DNA from: an uncultured Peptococcaceae bacterium
Lineage (GTDB): Bacteria; Bacillota; Peptococcia; Peptococcales; Peptococcaceae
Assembly: GCA_949743265.1 (NCBI GenBank)
Contig: CATJSX010000048.1
Span: 1-49,320 of the forward strand
Direction: 5' to 3'
DNA: 49,320 nucleotides
Under the pieces are notes generated by a model, which worked only from the letters and a program-made list of their open reading frames with translations, was not told the origin of the DNA and made no database searches. The position numbers and the translations under genes were made by a program. Positions 26,647 through 34,549 of this stretch are shown one piece after another (within the stretch, counting starts at the first letter, position 1; every line of letters starts with the position of its first letter).

Positions 26647-27050
26647 ATGGAGGCGCACCATCCACGGCTCAAAGCAAGGAAAAAACGCAGCAGAAAGATG
26701 ATGATTGTCTATGCCTTACGAATAATGATCGTCCTTATGATATGCGGCGTACTATGTCAAGGAGCATTTGCTTACGTCCCTGACAGCGAACCGTCTGATA
26801 GGAATATAGAGACAGAAATCCTGCTCTTTCAGAGCCTCCTATTGTTTCGATAGATTCTGCTATTTCCGAAGATGTTACAATTTCCGATTGGATTGGCAAA
26901 ACTTTTTGATGGTCACTCTCAACATGGAATTGAGTTGAGAGAGGTGAACGGCGTTGTCGTACACTACACAGGCAATCCAGGAACAACGGCGAAACAGAAT
27001 AGAAGCTATTGCAAAAAATTGGCCGAAACAAAGGGAACCTATGAGAGTAT
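26647..27050 (+). pseudogene. Frameshifted N-acetylmuramoyl-L-alanine amidase
   Basis: The head is intact: a short basic n-region and a membrane anchor (MIVYALRIMIVLMICGVLC), starting three bases after the ABC operon's last stop. The frame then stops at 26853, but another frame continues with ISEDVTISDWIGKTF, and a third with GIELREVNGVVVHYTGNPG followed by TAKQNRSYCKKL. That is the amidase-2 pattern (zinc His in VVHYTGNPG). The domain is cut at about 27050 by unrelated sequence. At least two indels and one deletion have inactivated it. It was probably the last gene of the ABC operon, linking the system to cell-wall remodelling. Confidence 0.7.
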
Positions 27051-27059
27051 ATTATATTC

Positions 27060-27320
27060 TATGGTCTTCGACATCATAATGCTTCAGTCATGCTAGCGTT
27101 AGAAGTTCCAGATAAATATGCAATGGAATTGATGGGACATTCGACTAATAATATGTTGAAAACAGTTTATCAACATATATTTGAGGATAAGCAGAATCAA
27201 GTGGCACAAGAAATAAATTCATTTTTTAATCAAACTATGCAACATGCAAAAGAAAAAAGCCCAGTCATAGACTGGGCTTTTAAAATGCCGAAGGTGGGAC
27301 TCGAACCCACACGCTTTTGA
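27060..27320 (+). pseudogene. C-terminal remnant of a tyrosine site-specific integrase
   Basis: The frame shows the catalytic C-terminal part of phage/ICE integrases: LRHHNASVMLALEVPDKYAM, then MGHSTNNMLKTVYQHIFEDK, with the MGH box and the nucleophile Tyr in TVYQH. The N-terminal two thirds are missing, and fused amidase sequence lies upstream. The frame runs on through a terminator and into the antisense of tRNA-Leu (MPKVGLEPTRF), so the real end is not defined by a normal stop. Position beside a tRNA 3' end is typical for integrases using the tRNA as attachment site. Confidence 0.78.
27255..27281. terminator. Terminator downstream of tRNA-Leu, bidirectional
   Basis: Stem AAAAGCCCAGTC (27255-27266) with GACTGGGCTTTT (27270-27281), three-base loop. 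On the minus strand a run of T follows, as needed to end the tRNA transcript; it also faces the integrase remnant on the plus strand. Confidence 0.88.
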
Positions 27321-27369
27321 CGGCGGCGGATTTTGAGTCCGCTGCGTCTGCCAATTCCGCCACTTCGGC
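27286..27369 (-). tRNA. tRNA-Leu (anticodon CAA)
   Basis: The minus strand folds as a class II tRNA: acceptor GCCGAAG / CTTCGGC, D-loop containing GGAATTGGCAGAC, anticodon loop CTCAAAA giving anticodon CAA, a long variable arm and the T-arm GTGGGTTCGAGTCCCAC. CCA is not encoded. The gene is complete although an integrase remnant abuts its 3' end, as usual when an element reconstructs the tRNA end upon integration. Confidence 0.95.
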
Positions 27370-27470
27370 AAAACAACTATCGTGTCGTTACTTGATTATT
27401 ATAGTGTATGACCTAATGATTGTCAACACTTTTTTAAAAATTTTTCAGCGGTTTTGGCGTGTTAATGGTT

Positions 27471-27956
27471 TTAAGAAAAATAAGTATTTTGCCGTCTATA
27501 GGTGTCATTATCTTTTTGACGCAGTTCATTTTCCACTTGTCTAAGCTGTCGCGCTATGGCGTCGCTTTTTTGCGGATCAGTCGTTCTTTGGAGCTGTTGG
27601 GTGAGTTGTTTTTCTTTTTCTTTTAGTTTCTCGATCTCACGGTCGACTTTATCGGTATTCGCTGTGCAAGGTGTTGCTTGATCGCTGGCGTCTTTGTGCT
27701 GGGAGCCGTTGTTTTTGACGTCATTGGCTTTCTCTGGTGATTCAAAGAGAATTTGTCTATTGCCGTTTTCATCACGCGTCGTGTCATAGAGACCAATAGG
27801 TGTTTTGGCAATTTCATCTTCTGGAACGTAGCTGTCGCAGCGAATTTTGTTTTCTTCTTGAGGCTTTATCTCAGTTTGTTTAGCAGTAGCATCAGTATGC
27901 ATTTTTGTGGCTGTTGGTGATGGAATATGGTTTTGGACATTAGTTACTGTCGTCAT
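27471..27956 (-). CDS. Small hydrophilic protein of unknown function with C-terminal coiled coil
   Basis: A 161-residue protein, highly charged, without signal peptide or membrane span. Residues 1-50 are Thr/Gln/Lys-rich and low in complexity; the middle contains SYVPEDEIAKTPIGLYDTTR; residues about 105-150 (REIEKLKEKEKQLTQQLQRT) predict a coiled coil. A strong AAGGAGG site lies eight bases before the ATG. No family is recognised. Base composition fits the backbone, so it is likely a resident gene. It stands alone between the tRNA and the LytTR system. Confidence 0.75.
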   Translation of the reverse strand: MTTVTNVQNHIPSPTATKMHTDATAKQTEIKPQEENKIRCDSYVPEDEIAKTPIGLYDTTRDENGNRQILFESPEKANDVKNNGSQHKDASDQATPCTANTDKVDREIEKLKEKEKQLTQQLQRTTDPQKSDAIARQLRQVENELRQKDNDTYRRQNTYFS

Positions 27957-27995
27957 GCTGTTTTCCTCCTTTTGCTAAAATAATTGACAGTTTTT

Positions 27996-28023
27996 ATTTT
28001 AGTCACCGAGGCAAAATTTTCAA
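27996..28023 (-). promoter_or_regulatory. Putative sigma-A promoter for the small coiled-coil protein
   Basis: On the minus strand TTGAAA (28018-28023) and TAAAAT (27996-28001) with a 16-base spacer, about 40 bases upstream of the start codon. Confidence 0.45.
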
Positions 28024-28034
28024 GGGATTTGCTC

Positions 28035-29330
28035 TCAACGGCAGCATGATTGCTGTGAAATGTTTAATAGAATGGTTAAACAAGACGAGTATTCATCGTT
28101 GGCGGTGCTCATAAGTCCGTTATATTTTTCGATGGTTTGTTGAATAGTTGTTAAGCTAACGTCTTCTTTAAATGAATCGCTGATAAAACTATTTTTGATT
28201 TCTATCAACAGGAGCTCTCCCTGTAAATATGCAGACAGATGAATAAATTTCTTTTGGTTATCAGTCAATTTTTCACAAGCGTAAAAACTTTGCGTTAAGG
28301 CATGATTTAAAATAAGACACAGATCAGTATCGTTTACACCGCAGGAAATAGGAACGTTAAACGAGATTTCCATAGCGATTCCTTCGCTTTTGGCCAAAGA
28401 CAGCTTATCGTCTAATAAAGCGTCCAGAAGCGGATAATTTGTTGAGTAGGGAAAAGATAGATTATTGATAGTAGTGGTCATTTCTGCCAGATAGTTTCTG
28501 GCGTTGGTTAATTCATTGCGCTCCAATAAACCTTTGATAATTACCAAATGGTTTTTGAGATCATGTCTAAAGGAGCGCGTCATTTGATAACGGGTTTGAG
28601 CTTGACGCACATAATATTTTTGCAGATAATTTTGCTGTCTTAAAGTAAGATTATCTGTTTTAATTGCGGTGTATTGCGTGACGATTTGCTGTAATGGCAA
28701 TAACGCAAAGACGCCAAATAACATCAGCAACTGCATGCTCAGCAGTTGCCCGTGATTTTGACACAAAATTCCGCTGGACTCAGCGATGATGATGGTATTG
28801 CTATAAAAGGTATGGCAGATATAGTCGCTGATAGATAGCATCATAGTCAATAAAATTATTAACGGCAACGTCGTTACTGTTGGTTTATTAGTTGACTTTT
28901 TGAGCAAACGATAAAGCGTTAAGCAACAAAAAGCGGTTGTTATAAGAGCCAAGCTGTCGCCGATAAGGGGAAACCATTGACTGATGAATGACAAGTGACC
29001 ATGATAGGTATAAGTAAACGCCAATGCTAATAGAGAATCAACCAAGCCAAAACACAACTGCATAATTTCTGTTATCAGCATGGCATAAAATAAAGACGCT
29101 GTTTTGTCTGTTTTTAACAAAAACGTTCCGCATAAAAACAATACTGTAACCAGCAATAATACTTTTAAAGAAACTAACATTGATTGACTAAATAACCAGC
29201 AAATTGGCAGCATAATAGGCAGCAGTATAAAAATTTTTTGCTGTTTTTCCAGAAGTTTTCCCAAAAATATAAAAGCGAGCGATATTTCAAGAGAGCCGCT
29301 TAAATAAGGTAGCCATAAACTAGATATCAT
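28035..29330 (-). CDS. GHKL-type sensor histidine kinase (AgrC/ComD-like)
   Basis: A 431-residue membrane kinase. Six or seven hydrophobic segments occupy residues 1-215, then the phospho-accepting His256 in RSFRHDLKNHLVIIKGLL. The C-terminal ATPase is of the short GHKL kind: the N box is degenerate (LCLILNHALTQSF) and the G-rich boxes are poor, as in AgrC-type kinases. It overlaps the LytTR regulator gene by 11 bases. Kinases of this type usually sense secreted peptides, but no peptide or AgrB-like processing gene is visible next to it. Confidence 0.85.
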   Translation of the reverse strand: MISSLWLPYLSGSLEISLAFIFLGKLLEKQQKIFILLPIMLPICWLFSQSMLVSLKVLLLVTVLFLCGTFLLKTDKTASLFYAMLITEIMQLCFGLVDSLLALAFTYTYHGHLSFISQWFPLIGDSLALITTAFCCLTLYRLLKKSTNKPTVTTLPLIILLTMMLSISDYICHTFYSNTIIIAESSGILCQNHGQLLSMQLLMLFGVFALLPLQQIVTQYTAIKTDNLTLRQQNYLQKYYVRQAQTRYQMTRSFRHDLKNHLVIIKGLLERNELTNARNYLAEMTTTINNLSFPYSTNYPLLDALLDDKLSLAKSEGIAMEISFNVPISCGVNDTDLCLILNHALTQSFYACEKLTDNQKKFIHLSAYLQGELLLIEIKNSFISDSFKEDVSLTTIQQTIEKYNGLMSTANDEYSSCLTILLNISQQSCCR

Positions 29331-30057
29331 CGTGCTGTTCGCCTCTTTCTTGTTTTAAATAATGTATGACAGCAGAAGAAAAGGCTTTTTCTCGTAAACG
29401 CGATATAGGTACAGCTTCGCCGTTTAATAAATAGGCTTCGCCTGCTTTATAGCTTTTCAAATATTGTAGGTTGAGCAAGTAACTACGATGGCATCTGAAA
29501 AAGCGATCATCTAACAACTTTATTAAATCTTCTAATCTGTCATAATAATCAAGAATAACGCCGTCTTTCAAATGGAGATAAATCTTGCGGTCGATGATTT
29601 CTCCGTAAACGATATGGCTAAACGGAACAATATGACGCTCGGTTCCTCTTTGTACCAGTAAACAGGGGTGGTTTTTGTCCCGCATAGTCTTTAGTAGCCG
29701 ATTCAGTGTTTGCTTGAAATTTTCTTTTTGCAGAGGTTTCAACAAATAATCAAAAGGCTGTACTTCAAAAGCGCTGAAAACGTATTCAGGCAGAATGGTG
29801 ACAAAAATAAGAAAACCATCAAAACCTTGTCGGCGTAGTTTTTGAGCTGTTTCTATGCCGTTTAGTCCTTTCATTTGAATGTCAAGAAAAAGAATATCCG
29901 GCTGCTGTTCACTGGATAGCAAAGTTTTTCCATCAGGAAAAAATAGCAAATTTGCAGCGATATTTTTTTGATCAAAAAACAGCCGCACTTCCTGTGCCAG
30001 TGCTGCAAGCATCGCAGCGTCATCATCGCAAAGCGCAATAGTTATCAAAACGTTCAT
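29320..30057 (-). CDS. LytTR-type response regulator (AgrA/ComE-like)
   Basis: A 245-residue regulator. The receiver has the acidic triad DDD at 11-13, Asp59 in ILFLDIQMKGLNGIE and the Lys in DYLLKPLQ. The LytTR DNA-binding domain covers about 140-240 with ERHIVPFSHIVYGEIIDRKI and RCHRSYLLNLQYLKSYK. It forms a two-gene operon with the GHKL kinase. The ribosome site is weak (AAGTGAG). Target genes are unknown; the divergently oriented RsiV-like gene 350 bases away is one candidate. Confidence 0.92.
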   Translation of the reverse strand: MNVLITIALCDDDAAMLAALAQEVRLFFDQKNIAANLLFFPDGKTLLSSEQQPDILFLDIQMKGLNGIETAQKLRRQGFDGFLIFVTILPEYVFSAFEVQPFDYLLKPLQKENFKQTLNRLLKTMRDKNHPCLLVQRGTERHIVPFSHIVYGEIIDRKIYLHLKDGVILDYYDRLEDLIKLLDDRFFRCHRSYLLNLQYLKSYKAGEAYLLNGEAVPISRLREKAFSSAVIHYLKQERGEQHDDI

Positions 30058-30408
30058 CTCACTTTTTGAGTAATTTGGGCAAGAAGACTACTTCCCGCTC
30101 GCTTGGTTTGGGAAATTGAAAGAATTAAATCATATAGCGTGAATGTCAAAAATCAAATGATGATTGAACAATTTTCGAACAGATTTATTATACAAAGAGC
30201 TGATGGTAAAAGCAATGCTCCTTTGCCAAATAGCGTCATTTCTGGTAAAGCGCCAAAAAAATGATAGCATTTTTCTTTTGTTTTGTTATAATAAAAACCG
30301 ACAGAAAAATTAGCGTCTGAAACAATTTTGGTTTGCAATGGCAAAAATATGATGGGCTATTTTTCTGAATAAATTCTAAACAGATAATTGTCAAGGAGGA
30401 AGTTTGTG
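30058..30408. other. Divergent intergenic region with a TATAAT box
   Basis: AT-rich, no gene recognised. A TATAAT at 30287-30292 is a likely -10 element for the plus-strand gene at 30409, without a good -35 box, as for an activator-dependent promoter. I saw no clear LytTR direct repeat. Confidence 0.4.
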
Positions 30409-31539
30409 ATGAAGAAACAACTTTGCACAGTATTAACGGTGGCAATTTTGGCAACAAGTACAGCGGCAGCATTTGCCGAAGCAACGCCGATAGTTCCGGC
30501 GGTTGTTGTCGATGAACAGACGCTAGTGCTGGATCAAGCGCCTATTATCACCACAGAAGGGCGTGTTTTGGTGCCTATGCGGGCTATTTTTGAGGCGTTG
30601 GGGGCTAATGTGCAATGGGAAGCTGATTCCAACAGTGTTTTTGCTGAAAAAGATGATGTGGTTATTCGTTTGACGGTGGGAGAAAAGATTTTGCAGCTCA
30701 ATCAGGAAATTGTTACACTGGACGCTTCAGCGCAAATGGCAGGTGATCGTGTCATGGTACCTGTTCGTGCTGTGTCAGAAGCGCTGCAAGCCGACGTTTC
30801 ATGGGATAGCAACGCTCAAAAGGTCATTATTACTACCCAAAATGAAAAGATCGCTTCTGAACAAGCTTTGTCCATTATAACCAAAGAATTAGCGGAAGAA
30901 ACTGATCAATATCATATTAAAATCAATTATCCGCAAATCGAAAATAAGAATGATGATGAAGCTGTCGCCAAACTCAATGACGTCTTAGCCCAAAAAGCAC
31001 AACAATCTTTTGCCGATATGCAAAAAGAATTGATTGCCGAAGCGGCAGATACTTCATTTTCTGATTTTTTGCTGGATATTCGCTCAGATATAACGCCTGA
31101 AGAAAAAAGTTTATTGAAATCCATGAAACCGACGGCAGAAGCTGATTACGATATTATGTTCAACGACGGCGTTTATTTGTCTGTGCTGAATACTAAGGTT
31201 GTGGATTTAGGGGGCGCACACCCTATGACCTATAAAGATTCGGCGGTTTATCAAGTTGCTGATGGCGAGACGTTGGCGCTGACTGATCTTTTGAAGAACG
31301 ATGAAAGTCAAATTAGAGCGCAGATTATTGCCGGCTTTGCGGCTGAAATAGATCAAGCGCCTGAAGAATTTTTTCCAGAAGCCGAAGAGGAACTGCAAAC
31401 CATTACCAAATTCGGTTATTATCTGACCAAAGACGGCTTGCAGTTTTATTTGCCGTTGTATACGCTAAAGCCCTATGCAGGTGGATTCCCGCAGTTTAGT
31501 ATGGCTTTTGACGCCGATACGTTCAAAATTTCTTTATAA
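30409..31539 (+). CDS. Secreted protein: copper amine oxidase-like N-terminal domain plus RsiV-like (DUF3298) domain
   Basis: A 376-residue exported protein with a signal peptide (cut near AAAFAEA, residue about 24). Residues 30-150 carry two copies of the pattern VLVPMRAIFEALGANVQWE and VMVPVRAVSEALQADVSWD, the copper amine oxidase N-terminal-like domain, which is thought to bind cell-wall or surface partners. The C-terminal half, with VLNTKVVDLGGAHPMTY and LPLYTLKPYAGGFPQFSM, matches the RsiV/DUF3298 fold. No sigma factor gene is adjacent, so it is not a classical anti-sigma factor. The start at 30409 has AAGGAGGA eight bases upstream. A strong terminator follows. Confidence 0.85.
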   Translation: MKKQLCTVLTVAILATSTAAAFAEATPIVPAVVVDEQTLVLDQAPIITTEGRVLVPMRAIFEALGANVQWEADSNSVFAEKDDVVIRLTVGEKILQLNQEIVTLDASAQMAGDRVMVPVRAVSEALQADVSWDSNAQKVIITTQNEKIASEQALSIITKELAEETDQYHIKINYPQIENKNDDEAVAKLNDVLAQKAQQSFADMQKELIAEAADTSFSDFLLDIRSDITPEEKSLLKSMKPTAEADYDIMFNDGVYLSVLNTKVVDLGGAHPMTYKDSAVYQVADGETLALTDLLKNDESQIRAQIIAGFAAEIDQAPEEFFPEAEEELQTITKFGYYLTKDGLQFYLPLYTLKPYAGGFPQFSMAFDADTFKISL

Positions 31540-31549
31540 ATATTGCAGA

Positions 31550-31583
31550 CAAAACCTTTCCTATGGGAAAGGTTTTGTTTTTT
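31550..31583. terminator. Bidirectional intrinsic terminator
   Basis: Stem CAAAACCTTTCC (31550-31561) with GGAAAGGTTTTG (31566-31577), loop TATG, followed by a T run. The stop codon of the minus-strand gene at 31561 lies inside the hairpin, so the element ends both converging transcripts. Confidence 0.9.
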
Positions 31584-31881
31584 CTTTTATCAGCAAAATG
31601 GCGCTGCTATGGATTTTATGCTGTTGAGAATAATCAATATGTTTGCAGATAATTTTAACATAGCAGAGCGAATAGGTGAATTTATGATTTCTGCCGTTAA
31701 AAAATTCACATGTTACAGTAGGTTTATCCGCATGAATGATCATGACGATTGTTTTTTCTTGTGGCAAATTCAGCAACTCGTTTTCTTTTGCGGCTAAGCC
31801 GTTTTCGATCATCAAATGTACTAAACAGAAAAACAACAATCCAACAAGCAGTACGTTTAACTGTTGCAGCAGTTTAAACAT
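31561..31881 (-). CDS. Small membrane-anchored protein of unknown function
   Basis: A 106-residue protein with one hydrophobic segment near the N-terminus (LNVLLVGLLFFCLVHLMI) and a basic, Cys-containing remainder. Its ATG overlaps the stop of the upstream gene, so translation is probably coupled. It is the last gene of the exporter operon. No family recognised; it could be an accessory of the exporter. Confidence 0.6.
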   Translation of the reverse strand: MFKLLQQLNVLLVGLLFFCLVHLMIENGLAAKENELLNLPQEKTIVMIIHADKPTVTCEFFNGRNHKFTYSLCYVKIICKHIDYSQQHKIHSSAILLIKEKTKPFP

Positions 31882-32164
31882 TTTGGAATAATAACATCAT
31901 TAGTATGACAAATCCCACCAGAGCATACAAGCCGTTAATGACTAAACAAAGCTTCATGATCAGCTGCTGTATTTTCCATTTTTGGTAGCTAATCAAGGTA
32001 AATACTCCACCAACAATCATCAATAAGCTATAGCATAAAATCGTAATTTCGGCTATGGGGGATTCCAGCGCCCATGCTTGTGCTCTGATCAAGAAAATTG
32101 TGTAAGGGAAAATCATCAGTAAAACGCTAATTGTTATAGCGAAAGATGTGATATTATTTTTCAT
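31874..32164 (-). CDS. Small integral membrane protein of unknown function
   Basis: A 96-residue protein with about three membrane spans (residues 5-25, 35-56, 68-92). The start at 32164 has AGGAG eight bases upstream. It follows the second permease directly and is followed by another small membrane protein, so it belongs to the exporter operon. No family recognised. Confidence 0.7.
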   Translation of the reverse strand: MKNNITSFAITISVLLMIFPYTIFLIRAQAWALESPIAEITILCYSLLMIVGGVFTLISYQKWKIQQLIMKLCLVINGLYALVGFVILMMLLFQNV

Positions 32165-32168
32165 TAGT

Positions 32169-32939
32169 TTAACTCCTCTCTGTTTGTTCAAAATATCGGC
32201 AAGATAGCCATAAACTGACCAATGTTATGCTGATGGCTATTGGCAACCAAAGAAAAAAATTGAGATTGCTTTCCGTCATGCTGGTTGATAATTTGGCATA
32301 TTCGGTAGCAACGACATAAAAAGGATATGCCATAGGGTATAGAAACCAAATTTTAGTGTTAATCAGCAAGATTGATGGCACGATAGACGCTAGTCCTGTG
32401 CCGACACAAAAAATCGGCGTTTGAATGCATGTCGACAAAAGCCAAAAAACAGCCAACATCGGAATAGCAGAAAGTAGCAGAAAAAAGATTTCTTTCAACA
32501 CAAAAGACACAGGCAGCAGAAAATCGTAATTTTGTAAATGTGAAGCAATGGAGGCACTAATAAAGTATGTCAGCATGGTTAGCGCCATTTCTGAAGCTGC
32601 CAACAGCAGCAAAACGACAAATTTAGCTAAGCATAATGTCGTCAGGTTGATGGGCAATGATTTCATTTTGATGATACCGTTATGACCGCGTTCCGTTTCG
32701 GCAAGCAAAACGGTACAGACTACCATACTGGCAGGAAACATAAACCACGCCATACCCATCAAGCCTTGAATTAAAAAATTATTTTCTGGCGAGATGCCTG
32801 CAAAACTCATTTTAAAATTCAAGTGAGCGTTTGCAACAGACGGAATCCACAAAATAACGACTGCAATAAACAAAATCAAGATTATTTTTGAACGGCGAAT
32901 TTTGGCCAGTTCAATACTGAGCAAGGTCATAAATTTCAC
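32169..32939 (-). CDS. Lantibiotic-protection ABC permease (MutG/SpaG-like)
   Basis: A 256-residue membrane protein with six predicted spans. The N-terminus MKFMTLLSIELAKIRRSKI and the phrase ERGHNGIIKMKSLPINLTTL are typical of the EpiG/MutG/SpaG permease class, which expels lantibiotics or bacitracin-like agents from the membrane. It overlaps the preceding permease by four bases. No lantibiotic biosynthesis gene is visible, so the exporter probably protects against foreign peptides. Confidence 0.82.
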   Translation of the reverse strand: MKFMTLLSIELAKIRRSKIILILFIAVVILWIPSVANAHLNFKMSFAGISPENNFLIQGLMGMAWFMFPASMVVCTVLLAETERGHNGIIKMKSLPINLTTLCLAKFVVLLLLAASEMALTMLTYFISASIASHLQNYDFLLPVSFVLKEIFFLLLSAIPMLAVFWLLSTCIQTPIFCVGTGLASIVPSILLINTKIWFLYPMAYPFYVVATEYAKLSTSMTESNLNFFLWLPIAISITLVSLWLSCRYFEQTERS

Positions 32940-33658
32940 AATCGTTTCCTCCTGACGTTTAAAAAAATAATTTCTGCGCCAATAATCACTAGACTTTCTA
33001 TGATAACAGCGCTAATAAATTTTGTTTTGTAGTTTATCATGGCGAAAGGCGTTTGAAAGGGCAAAGCAAAAGGAAATAGCGATAAAAATGATGACGGCTC
33101 CATAGGCAACATTGTCGCTACAAAAATGCCAATAACGCCAACGCCTAACGACACCCACATATTTTCCCATAATGACGCTATTAAGAGAGCTAACAATACC
33201 GCCGGCAACATTAAAAGAAAAAGACAGCCTAAATATTTCAGCAAGATGATTACTGTCGTTTCATTTGACGAAAACCAGTGCTTAACACAAAAACCAAGCG
33301 ATACGCTTTCTAGCGCTAATACGCCTAAGAGCGTAATTGCCAGAAAGACACATTTTTCACTAAAAATAGCAGATTCTTTAATGGGGAGTGCGCGCATTTT
33401 TTCCATACATCGTCCGGCGTATTCTATGTGGTACATCAGACACGCACCTGCCGTAAGTAGCAAAACGTTTATCAGCGCTATCATTTGCCAGTTGGCGTCA
33501 AACAATACGTTAAGCGGATCGCTTTTGGCATGAATAAATACTTCTGTACGCAGTGCTGTATTGAGCAAGGGGACAAGTGAGGCGAAAAGACCGCCAAAAA
33601 CAAATAATGGCAAAAATCCTGTCCGTTTGATTTTTTGACATTCTTTGGGAATTTTCAT
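32936..33658 (-). CDS. Lantibiotic-protection ABC permease (MutE/SpaE-like)
   Basis: A 240-residue six-span membrane protein. The phrase YAGRCMEKMRALPIKESAIF is the counterpart of the LPI segment of the other permease and marks the MutE/EpiE/SpaE class. It overlaps the ATPase gene by four bases and the second permease gene by four, indicating a tight operon. With ATPase and partner it forms an F-E-G type exporter. Confidence 0.82.
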   Translation of the reverse strand: MKIPKECQKIKRTGFLPLFVFGGLFASLVPLLNTALRTEVFIHAKSDPLNVLFDANWQMIALINVLLLTAGACLMYHIEYAGRCMEKMRALPIKESAIFSEKCVFLAITLLGVLALESVSLGFCVKHWFSSNETTVIILLKYLGCLFLLMLPAVLLALLIASLWENMWVSLGVGVIGIFVATMLPMEPSSFLSLFPFALPFQTPFAMINYKTKFISAVIIESLVIIGAEIIFLNVRRKRL

Positions 33659-34413
33659 CTGATGCGGCTCCTTTCCTCGTTGTCATTCTCAATCAACGCC
33701 AGAAATATATCTTCCAAATGATCGGTAGGATAACCTTGCGCTAGAGCGGTATGTTTTAGTTCGTCTGTTGTGCCTTCAAACAGCAGGCAGCCGTGATTGA
33801 TGATACCAATGGTATCAGCTGTCAATTCAATTTCGGAAAGCAAATGAGACGATATGAGCACAGTGCAAGCAAATTTCTGCGGCAAAGAACGAATTAAATT
33901 TCTGATTTCGTGAATACCGACAGGATCAAGCCCGTTGGTCGGCTCATCTAAAATGAGTAACGGCGGCTGTCCGAGCAAAGCGCCGGCTAATCCTAAGCGC
34001 TGCTTCATGCCAAGAGAATAATTTTTGGCCAGTCTATTTTTGTATGGTGTTAAGCCGGTTATTTCTAAGGCCTCGGCAACGGCGGATTGAGATAAGCCTA
34101 AAATCTTGCTGATAATTTCTAAATTTTCTTTGCCAGTTAGATTGCCATAAAATGCGGGCGCTTCGATAAGAGAGCCTGTATTTTGCAAAATGGCTATTTT
34201 GTCTTGGGGATATTGTTTGCCGTCAATGGTAAAAGAGCCTTTACTCGGTTTGATCAATCCCAGAAACATTTTCATGGTTGTTGATTTACCAGCGCCGTTA
34301 GGACCCAAAAAGCCATAAATACTTCCTTTAGGAATGTGTAGATTGAGTTTGTCGACAGCGGTAAAATCGCCATAAGATTTGGTCAGGTTTTTTGTTTCAA
34401 TCATATTCATCAT
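33655..34413 (-). CDS. ABC transporter ATP-binding protein (BcrA/SpaF-like)
   Basis: A 252-residue ABC ATPase. Walker A GPNGAGKST, signature YSLGMKQRLGL, Walker B LLILDEPTNGLDP and the switch His in ISSHLLSE are intact. YSLGMKQRLG is characteristic of BcrA/SpaF-like ATPases for bacitracin and lantibiotic resistance. The start at 34413 has GGAGG six bases upstream. It is the first gene of a five-gene minus-strand operon, divergent from a regulator-kinase pair that probably controls it. Confidence 0.93.
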   Translation of the reverse strand: MMNMIETKNLTKSYGDFTAVDKLNLHIPKGSIYGFLGPNGAGKSTTMKMFLGLIKPSKGSFTIDGKQYPQDKIAILQNTGSLIEAPAFYGNLTGKENLEIISKILGLSQSAVAEALEITGLTPYKNRLAKNYSLGMKQRLGLAGALLGQPPLLILDEPTNGLDPVGIHEIRNLIRSLPQKFACTVLISSHLLSEIELTADTIGIINHGCLLFEGTTDELKHTALAQGYPTDHLEDIFLALIENDNEERSRIR

Positions 34414-34448
34414 TCAATTCCTCCTTCGTCATAAATTCATTGTACAAC

Positions 34449-34459
34449 GTCAACTTGAC
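34449..34459. promoter_or_regulatory. Candidate operator between exporter and regulator operons
   Basis: Perfect palindrome GTCAA-C-TTGAC, embedded in TTGACA (34455-34460). It lies about 35 bases upstream of the exporter ATPase start and on the -35 side of the regulator operon. It could be the response regulator's site; no second copy was used to test this. Confidence 0.35.
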
Positions 34460-34549
34460 AATAACCTTTCCGTTAGCTTACATTTTCCCACGCCATAGCA
34501 AAAAATGGTAGATTATGATATAATTATTAAAAAAAAGAAGGTGTTTATG

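Noticed and set aside
27060-27320. Long frame reading from the integrase remnant through the tRNA antisense, ending PKVGLEPTRF
   Set aside because: The end is the antisense of tRNA-Leu, a familiar artefact; it is not a genuine protein C-terminus.
30153-30344. Possible small signal-peptide gene upstream of the LytTR system
   Set aside because: No ribosome site, no Gly-Gly leader or AgrD-like motif; a chance frame.
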